43,881 nucleotides of DNA from Alphaproteobacteria bacterium UBA7691 (GTDB lineage Bacteria; Pseudomonadota; Alphaproteobacteria; Ferrovibrionales; Ferrovibrionaceae). The stretch covers positions 61,847-105,727 of the forward strand of contig DLGP01000095.1 of NCBI GenBank assembly GCA_002482765.1, in the 5' to 3' direction. A program made the position numbers and the translations under genes. How positions within the stretch are numbered: position 1 is the stretch's first letter; each line of letters begins with the position of its first letter. Of this stretch, positions 24,032-31,300 are shown piece by piece. The notes under the pieces were generated by a model that saw only the letters and a program-made list of their open reading frames with translations, had not been told where the DNA came from and ran no database searches.

Positions 24032-25033
24032 ATGAGCAGCGCGAATAGCAGCACCGTGAAAGCCATGATTGCCACGGCCTGGGGCGGCCCGGAAAGCCTG
24101 GTCTATGACGATCTGGCTGTGCCCGAACTGGGTGCCAAGTCTGTGCGTATCCGGGTGCATGCGGCGGGGCTGAATTTCCCTGACACGCTGATGATCGCCG
24201 GCAAATACCAGTTCAAGCCCAGCTTCCCGTTTGCCCCCGGCATGGAATGCGCCGGTATTGTTGAAGCGGTGGGCGAGAAGGTGCGCGACCTCAAGCCCGG
24301 CGACCGCGTGCTGGCCACCACCGGCCATGGCTCGTTTGCCGAAGCCGTGGTGACCGAAGCCAATAACGTGTTCAAGATTCCCGACAGCATGAGCTTTGAG
24401 CTGGCTGCCGGGTTTCCGATCACCTATGGCACCACCTATCACGCGCTGGTGGATCGTGGCCGCATCAAGAAGGGCGAAGTGCTGCTGGTGCATGGCGCTG
24501 CCGGCGGCGTTGGCCTCAATGCGGTGGAACTGGGCCGCGAACTCGGCGCCACCGTGATCGGCACTGTGGGGTCAGACGAGAAGGCCGCCATCGTCAAACA
24601 ATATGGCGCCAGCCATGTCATCAACTATTCCACCGAGAGCATCAAGGATCGGGTCAAGGAACTGACCGGCGGCAACGGCGCCGATGTGATCTATGACGCG
24701 GTGGGCGGCGATGCCTTCGACCAGTCACTGCGCTGCATTGCCTGGGATGGCCGCCTGCTGGTGGTTGGTTTTGCTTCCGGGCGTATCCCGGAAGCGCCGG
24801 CCAATCTGGCGCTGATCAAGGGCTGTGCCATTGTGGGCGTGTTCTGGGGCGCCTTTGCGGCGCGTGAGCCTGACAAGAACCGCGCCAATTTCGCCGCCTT
24901 GTTCAGCCTGTTTGAACAGGGCCGCTTGAAACCCCATGTCTCTGCCAGTTTCCCGCTGACCCAGGTGCCGCAGGCCATGCAGGCCCTGCTCAGCCGCAAG
25001 ACCACCGGCAAGGTGGTGATTACCGTGCCGTGA
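24032..25033 (+). CDS. NADPH:quinone oxidoreductase-type medium-chain reductase
   Basis: 333 residues of the zinc-free MDR family. The catalytic domain opens with KAMIATAWGGPESLVYDDL and has AAGLNFPDTLMIAGKYQ and PFAPGMECAGIVEAVG. The Rossmann motif is VHGAAGGVGLNAVEL (AAGGVG), followed by SDEKAAIVKQYGASHVINY. Zinc ligand residues of alcohol dehydrogenases are absent, as in quinone oxidoreductases. It reduces quinones or an enoyl compound using NADPH. ATG 24032 has GGGA 8 bases upstream. The methyltransferase begins 14 bases after its stop, via a tiny bridging ORF. Confidence 0.92.
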   Translation: MSSANSSTVKAMIATAWGGPESLVYDDLAVPELGAKSVRIRVHAAGLNFPDTLMIAGKYQFKPSFPFAPGMECAGIVEAVGEKVRDLKPGDRVLATTGHGSFAEAVVTEANNVFKIPDSMSFELAAGFPITYGTTYHALVDRGRIKKGEVLLVHGAAGGVGLNAVELGRELGATVIGTVGSDEKAAIVKQYGASHVINYSTESIKDRVKELTGGNGADVIYDAVGGDAFDQSLRCIAWDGRLLVVGFASGRIPEAPANLALIKGCAIVGVFWGAFAAREPDKNRANFAALFSLFEQGRLKPHVSASFPLTQVPQAMQALLSRKTTGKVVITVP

Positions 25034-25050
25034 TGAAGCCTGTGCCGTGA
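25033..25050 (+). CDS. Possible 5-codon bridging mini-ORF (MKPVP)
   Basis: ATG 25033 overlaps the preceding stop (TGATG), and its TGA (25048-25050) overlaps the GTG start of the methyltransferase (GTGA). It arises where GTGCCGTGA is duplicated. It may only pass ribosomes to the next gene; no sign that the peptide itself matters. Confidence 0.3.
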   Translation: MKPVP

Positions 25051-26279
25051 GCGGGCCGGTTCAGGCGCAATACGAGGCCTATCCCTATCCGGCGCGCGAC
25101 CCGGCCGATGAGGCGCGGCGCCTGATCACCGGCAGCCCGAGTTTTCTGCCGGAAGTGAATCATTACCTGTTTGCCGGGCGGCGTGATTTCCGCCAGCCAT
25201 TCCGCGCCCTGGTGGCCGGTGGCGGCACCGGCGACGGCGCCATCCAGCTGGCGCAATATCTGCAAATCGCCACGCAGCAATTGGGTGGGGCGCAGCATGA
25301 AGTGGTCTATCTCGATCTCTCGGCGGCTTCGCGCCAGATTGCAGAAGCGCGCGCCGCCGCGCGCGGCCTGACCAATATCCGCTTCATCACCGGCTCGCTG
25401 CTTGATCTGCCGCAGCTGGCGCCCGGGCCTTATGATTACATCGATTGCTGCGGCGTGCTGCATCATCTGCCGGTGCCGGCCATCGGCCTCAGCATTTTGG
25501 CGATGCAGCTGGGGCCGCAAGGCGGGCTGGGCCTGATGCTGTATGGCACGCTGGGCCGCGAGGGGGTGTATCCGTTGCAGGCTGCCTTGCGGCAAATCCT
25601 GCCCGAGGAGGCGACGCCGCAAGAAAAGCTGGCGCTGACCCGGCAATTGCTGAACGAATTGCCGCCCCAGCATCCGTTCCGGCGCAATCCTTTCCTGCAT
25701 GACCACCAGAGCGGCGATGCCGGGCTGTATGACCTGCTGCTGCATAGCCAGGATCGCAGCTACCTGGTGCCCGAGATCGTTGAATTGCTGGATACCTGCG
25801 ACCTGGAGCCGGTGGCCTTCATCGAACCCTGCCGCTATGACCCGCTGAGCTACCTGAAAGACGAGCGGCTGCGCGAGCAGGCGGCGGCGCTGCCTTTGCT
25901 GGAACAGGCGGCGCTGGCCGAGCGGCTGTGCGGCAGCCTGAAAACCCATGTGCTGTATGCCGCGCCGCGCCATCGCGCCGCCGCCTGCCCGGCCTGGCCC
26001 GACGATCCGGCGCTGATCCCCGGCCTGCGCGGCCTGCCGCCGGCAGCTTTGGCGGCGGCTTTGGAGAAAACCGGCAAGCTGACCGTGACCTTTGAGCAGG
26101 ACCGCCTGGAATTGCCGGCACCGGAAGGCGCCGGTGCCATCGTGGCCTTGCTGGATGGCCGGCGCAATCTGGGCCAGATCGCCGAAGCCCTGGGCCTCAA
26201 CTGGGCGCAATTCAGCGCCGCCTATGCCCCGGTGCATGCCCTGCTCACCGGCGTGAACAAACTCTACCTGCGGCTCTGA
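25047..26279 (+). CDS. SAM-dependent class I methyltransferase with C-terminal regulatory-like domain
   Basis: A 410-residue protein. A short N-terminal YEAYPYPARDP motif precedes the SAM-binding glycine loop ALVAGGGTGDGAI (about residues 54-65), with YLDLSAASRQIAEARAAARG and DYIDCCGVLHHLPVPAIGLSI giving the further Rossmann motifs. After about residue 190 comes an additional domain of some 210 residues with no motif I can name (DGRRNLGQIAEAL near its end), like methyltransferases with a regulatory second half. The start GTG 25047 has only a weak upstream signal. The substrate is unknown; it is coupled to the quinone reductase. Confidence 0.85.
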   Translation: MSGPVQAQYEAYPYPARDPADEARRLITGSPSFLPEVNHYLFAGRRDFRQPFRALVAGGGTGDGAIQLAQYLQIATQQLGGAQHEVVYLDLSAASRQIAEARAAARGLTNIRFITGSLLDLPQLAPGPYDYIDCCGVLHHLPVPAIGLSILAMQLGPQGGLGLMLYGTLGREGVYPLQAALRQILPEEATPQEKLALTRQLLNELPPQHPFRRNPFLHDHQSGDAGLYDLLLHSQDRSYLVPEIVELLDTCDLEPVAFIEPCRYDPLSYLKDERLREQAAALPLLEQAALAERLCGSLKTHVLYAAPRHRAAACPAWPDDPALIPGLRGLPPAALAAALEKTGKLTVTFEQDRLELPAPEGAGAIVALLDGRRNLGQIAEALGLNWAQFSAAYAPVHALLTGVNKLYLRL

Positions 26280-26295
26280 GCGTCTATCACCGGGC

Positions 26296-26301
26296 TTGAC
26301 C
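26296..26301 (+). promoter_or_regulatory. Probable -35 element of the quiC-like gene
   Basis: TTGACC, 73 bases before the gene start. The matching -10 is unclear: TTCTAT at 26321-26326 (spacing 19) would lie inside the operator, so binding there would block RNA polymerase. Confidence 0.4.
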
Positions 26302-26319
26302 TTGCGGCCTGCTATTGTC

Positions 26320-26351
26320 ATTCTATGTACGAACTGGTTCGTACATAGAAT
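26320..26351. promoter_or_regulatory. Perfect 15-bp inverted repeat: operator in the quiC-like promoter
   Basis: ATTCTATGTACGAAC, TG, then GTTCGTACATAGAAT; both 15-base arms match perfectly. It ends 17 bases before the ATG at 26369. Such a long, symmetric, AT-edged site fits a dimeric repressor such as a TetR, LacI or MarR-type protein. No such regulator is next to the gene. Confidence 0.8.
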
Positions 26352-26368
26352 CCAGAAAGGCCGGGACC

Positions 26369-28288
26369 ATGCCAGGGGCAAAGCCGCACAGCGCCACCAC
26401 GCCGATGCTGACCTCGATTGCCACCGTGTCGATCAGCGGCACGTTGAGCGAGAAGTTGCAGGCCATCGCGGCGGCCGGTTTCCAGGGCGTGGAGATTTTT
26501 GAGAATGATTTCCTGGCCTTTGACGCCCCGGCCCGCGCGGTTGGCCGCATGGTGCGCGATGCCGGGCTGAACATCACGCTGTTCCAGCCGTTCCGCGATT
26601 TTGAGGGTCTGCCGGAGCCGCAGCGCAGCCGCGCCTTTGAGCGCGCCGAGCGCAAATTTGACCTGATGCAGGAACTCGGTACCGAGCTGATGCTGGTCTG
26701 CTCCAATATCTCCCCCTTGGCTTTGGGCGGCATCGACCGCGCAGCGGCGGATTTTCACGAATTGGGCGAACGCGCCGCAAGGCGTGGCCTGCGGGTGGGC
26801 TACGAAGCCCTGGCCTGGGGGCGGCATATCAACGACCACCGCGATGCCTGGGAGATTGTGCGCCGGGCGGCGCATCCGAATATCGGCCTGATCCTCGATT
26901 CATTCCACACCCTGGCGCGGCGCATCGATCCGAATTCGATCCGCGCCATCCCGAAGGACAAGATTTTCATCGTGCAACTGGCCGATGCGCCGCGCATTGA
27001 TATGGACCTGCTGTATTGGAGCCGGCATTTCCGCAACATGCCGGGCCAGGGCGACCTGCCGGTGCTGGATTTCATGCGCGCCGTGGCCGCCACCGGCTAT
27101 GATGGCGTGCTGTCGCTAGAAATCTTCAACGACCAGTTCCGCGGCGGTTCGCCGCGCATGATCGCCATGGATGGCCGGCGTTCGCTGGTGGCGCTGATGG
27201 ATCAGGTGCGGCGCCAGGAACCCGGTATCGCCATCGCGGTGCCGGAAATGCCGGACCGTATCGCCGTGCAGGGGGTGGAATTCATCGAATTCGCCGCCAG
27301 CGAAACCGAGGCGGCCAGCCTGGCCGGCTTGTTCCGCAGCCTGGGCTTCCGCCAGGCCGGGCAGCATAAATCCAAGAATGTCGCCTGGTGGCGCCAGGGT
27401 GAGATCAACCTGGTGATCAATACCGAACCGGAAGGTTTTGCCCATGCCGCCTATCTGCTGCATGGCACGGCGGTATGCGATATCGGCCTGTCTGTGGAGG
27501 ATGCCGCCGCCACCCTGGCCCGCGCCCGGCAATTGGGCGCCGGCATTTTTGAACAGGCGGTGGCGCCGGGTGAATTGGCCATCCCGGCAATTCGCGGCGT
27601 GGGCGGCGGGCTGCTGCATTTCCTGGATCGCAAAAGCGACCTGGCGCGGGTGTGGGAGATCGAATTCACCCCGGTTGCCGATGACAGCCAGGCGGAGGCC
27701 GCCGGCCTGACCCGCATCGACCATGTGGCGCAGACCATGCCGCATGACGAAATGCTGACCTGGATTCTGTTCTACACCAGCCTGTTCGCCACCCGCAAAA
27801 CCCCGCCGGTGGATATTGTTGATCCCGCCGGCCTGGTGCGCAGCCAGGTGATCGAGAATGCCGATGGCAGTTTGCGCCTGACCTTGAACGGCGCCGAGAA
27901 TGACCGCACGCTGGCCGGTCATTTCCTGGCCGAGCGTTTCGGCTCGGCGGTGCAGCATCTGGCCTTTGCCAGCGACGACATCTTCGCCACCGCCGCCGCC
28001 CTCAGCCGCAATGGCTTCAAGCCGCTGCCGCTATCGCCGAATTATTATGATGACCTGGAGGCGCGTTTCGGCCTGGAGCCCGATCTGCTGGCGCGGCTGC
28101 GCGCCGCCAATATTCTGTATGACCGCGACGAGGCCGGCGAATATTTCCAGCTCTACAGCCCGAATTTCGGCGGCGGCTTTTTCTTCGAGATCATCCAGCG
28201 TCGCGGCTATGCCGGCTATGGCGCACCCAATGCGCCGTTCCGCATCGCGGCGCAGAAACGCCATCTGGCGCCGGCCACTGCCTTATAG
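26369..28288 (+). CDS. quiC: Fused 3-dehydroshikimate dehydratase / HPPD-like protein (QuiC/QsuB type)
   Basis: 639 residues. The N-terminal TIM barrel (about 1-285) has the metal-binding residues of 3-dehydroshikimate dehydratases: Glu in GYEALAWG, Asp and His in LILDSFHTLAR, Gln in VQLADAPR and Glu in LSLEIFND. It converts 3-dehydroshikimate to protocatechuate, feeding quinate/shikimate into the beta-ketoadipate pathway. The C-terminal half resembles 4-hydroxyphenylpyruvate dioxygenase and keeps the iron triad: His452 (IDHVA), His530 (VQHLAF) and Glu607 (FFFEII). Known fusions of this kind need the first domain for the dehydratase; the role of the second is poorly understood. ATG 26369 follows AAAGG with 8 bases between. 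Confidence 0.88.
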   Translation: MPGAKPHSATTPMLTSIATVSISGTLSEKLQAIAAAGFQGVEIFENDFLAFDAPARAVGRMVRDAGLNITLFQPFRDFEGLPEPQRSRAFERAERKFDLMQELGTELMLVCSNISPLALGGIDRAAADFHELGERAARRGLRVGYEALAWGRHINDHRDAWEIVRRAAHPNIGLILDSFHTLARRIDPNSIRAIPKDKIFIVQLADAPRIDMDLLYWSRHFRNMPGQGDLPVLDFMRAVAATGYDGVLSLEIFNDQFRGGSPRMIAMDGRRSLVALMDQVRRQEPGIAIAVPEMPDRIAVQGVEFIEFAASETEAASLAGLFRSLGFRQAGQHKSKNVAWWRQGEINLVINTEPEGFAHAAYLLHGTAVCDIGLSVEDAAATLARARQLGAGIFEQAVAPGELAIPAIRGVGGGLLHFLDRKSDLARVWEIEFTPVADDSQAEAAGLTRIDHVAQTMPHDEMLTWILFYTSLFATRKTPPVDIVDPAGLVRSQVIENADGSLRLTLNGAENDRTLAGHFLAERFGSAVQHLAFASDDIFATAAALSRNGFKPLPLSPNYYDDLEARFGLEPDLLARLRAANILYDRDEAGEYFQLYSPNFGGGFFFEIIQRRGYAGYGAPNAPFRIAAQKRHLAPATAL

Positions 28289-28305
28289 CCGTAAAATATA
28301 GTCAA

Positions 28306-28333
28306 TTGTGAGCCATAAGGAAGCGACTATACT
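28306..28333 (+). promoter_or_regulatory. Promoter of the A2M-pbpC operon, with flanking inverted repeat
   Basis: TTGTGA (28306-28311), 16 bases, then TATACT (28328-28333), 32 bases before the A2M start. A matching inverted repeat TATAGTC (28297-28303) / GACTATA (28325-28331) brackets the -35 and overlaps the -10; it could be a regulator site. Confidence 0.6.
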
Positions 28334-28365
28334 GCCGGCCGGGTTTACCCATTTCCGGTATCGAC

Positions 28366-31300
28366 ATGAAAAAATTTGCGCCTGTGGTTTTACTTGTGGC
28401 CGTGCTCATCCTGGCCGCAGGCGGTAGTGGTTACTGGCTGGGCCGGCAGCAGGCGCAGACCAGCCCGGCGCCACAACAGGCCGCAGCCGGCGAAGTGTTG
28501 GAATATCTGCGCCATGCCGTGAAACGCGCCAAGCCGGCGGCGGATGATCCCTATTATTATGTTGATGACGAAGACGACGAGCGTGTGCGCCGGCGCCCGG
28601 TGGAACAGGTCTGCCTGGAATTCAGCCGCCCGCTGGCCGCCGCCGAGACTTATCAATCCCAGATCAAGGCCGCCGGCATCGAGCGGCTGAATATCAGCAT
28701 TGCGCAGCAGGCTTTGTGCCTGGGCGGCTGGCCGGCCAATACCACCAGCCTGGACCTGACCCTGCCGGCCGGCCTGGCCGCGGCCGATGGCGCCAAGCTG
28801 GCGCAGGAAGTGCGATTGCGGGTGGATTTCAACCTGCCGGCCACCGAGAAATTTGTTGCCTTTGCCGGCAGCGGTTTGATCCTGCCGCAAGTGGCCGCCA
28901 CCGGCATCGCGCTGGAAACCCGCAATCTGGACCGCATCCGCCTGCGTGTGCTGCGTGTCACCGATGCCAATGTGATGCGGCAATGGCCGAAGCAGAAGCG
29001 CAGCCATGACGAGGATGACGAGGATTACTATTACGACAACAGCATCAGCCGGCTGCTGGCCGGCGGCGCCTATATGGTGTGGGATGGCACCATGGCGGTG
29101 CAGAATCGCGGCAATGAGCGTGTTGTCACCAGTTTCCCGCTGACCCGCATCCTGCCCGAGCGCCGCCCCGGCGCCTATCTGCTGGTGGCCGAGGAAGACG
29201 GCCGGGCGGCCAATCGCACCTCGTTCTATTCTTCCACCCTGCCGGTGACGCGCTGGGTGGTGGAAACCGATATCGGCCTCACCGTGTTGCAGGGCGAGGA
29301 TGGCCTGCACCTGATCGCGCGCTCTTATGACAGCGCCAAGCCGCTTGGCGGCCTGGATGTGGCCCTGGTGGCGGAGAATGGCAAGGATCTGGGCCGCGCC
29401 CGCACCGATCCGGCCGGCCGCGTGCAGTTTGAGCGCAGCCTGTTGCAGGGCCAGGATGGCAACCGGCCGCAGGCGGTGTTTGCCTATGGCGCGGATGGCG
29501 CCTTCGCCTTCCTTGATCTGAACCGGCCGGCTTTTGATCTGGCGGATCGCGGCGTTTCCGGCCAGCCGGCTTTGCGGCCGATCACGGCTTTCCTGTATGC
29601 TGATCGCGGCATCTATCGCCCGGGCGAACGGGTGCAGCTTTCCGCCCTGGTGCGGCGCGACAGCGCCGATGCCCTGGCCACACCGCTGACCCTGGTGATC
29701 CAGCGCCCCAATGGCGCCGAATTCCGCCGCCACACACTGCGCCCCGATGCCGGCGGCGGTGTGCATCTCTCCAGCGAATTGCCGCCCGGCGCGGCACGCG
29801 GCCTGTGGAGTGTGCTGGCCTATGCCGATCCCACCGACAAGCCGGTTGGCCGGCTCAGCTTCGAAGTGCAGGATTTTGTGCCGCAGCGGCTGGCTGTGCG
29901 CGGCAGCCTGGATGCGGCGCTTTACGATCCGGCGGCGCCGCCGGCCCTGCTGCTGGACGCACAATGGCTGTATGGCGCCCCGGCCGCCGATTTGCAGGCT
30001 TTTGGCGAATTGCGCATCAGCCGCGATGGCACTGCGTTTCCGAACTGGCGCGGCTGGCAGATCGGCCGGCATGACGATGCCTTTGAGGATGTGCTGCTGA
30101 AACTGGAAGCCGGCAGCACCGATGCCGAGGGCCGCGCCACGATCAAACTGGCCGGCAGCGCGCTTGGCTCAACCTTGCCGCTGAAAGCCAGCACCAGCTT
30201 CGGGGTGTATGAGCCGGGCGGGCGCGCCACCGAGGAACGCCTTAGCCTGCCGGTGCGCCATCGGGCGCTGTTCCTGGGCATCAAGCCCGGCTTCGAGGAT
30301 GGCCGCGTGGCCAATGGCAGCGAAGCTGTGCTGGCAGTGGCGGCGATTGATGCCGAGGGCCGCCAGGCCGAACGTGCCGGTGTGACCTGGCGGCTGGAAC
30401 GCGAAATCTGGGATTACATCTGGTATCGCGATGAAAAACGCGGCGGGCGCTGGACCTATCGCACCACGGTGCGGCTGGAAGCTTTGCAAGGCGGTGACTG
30501 GGCCTTGGCCGCCGACAAGCCGCAGGAATTGCGGTTTGTCACCACGCCCTGGACCCGCTATCGCCTCACGGTGGAGGACAAGGCCAGCGGTGCCGCCGCC
30601 AGCTATCGCTTTGCCGCCGGCTATGGCAGCAGCGCGCCGGACGAGGATATCCCCGACAAGGTGGCGGTGAGCGCCGACAAGCCGCTTTATCCGCTGGGCA
30701 GCACGGCGCGGGTGGCGATCAAGCCGCCCTTTGCCGGCGAGGCCATGGTGCTGGTGGCCAGCAACCGCATCCTGTGGTCGCAGCAGATCACGCTGCCGGC
30801 CGAGGGCGCCAGCATCGATGTGCCGGTGGGCGCCGATTGGGGCGCCGGGGCTTATCTGCTGGTGGATCTGGTGCGGCCGCTGGATGGCGGCTCGGCGCGC
30901 GATCCGGTGCGCGCCATCGGCCTGACCTGGCTGCCGATTGATAACAGCGCGCGCCAGCTTGCCGTGGCCATGACGGCGCCCGACATCGCGCTGCCGCAAA
31001 GCCGCCTGACCCTGCCGGTGGCGATCAGCGGCCTGGCGCCGGGCAGCAAGACCACGCTGACCGTGGCGGCAGTGGATGAAGGCATCCTGGCGCTGACACG
31101 TTTTGCCAGCCCCGATCCGGTGGAGCATTATTTCGGCAAACGCCGCCTGGGCGTGGATCTGCGTGACGATTACGGCCGGCTGCTGGATGGTCAATTGGGG
31201 CCGGCAGGCGCGTTGCGCCATGGCGGCGATGAAATGGGCGGCGCCGGCTTGCAAACCGTGCCGACCAAAACCGTGGCGCTGTTTTCCGGCCCGGTCAGTG

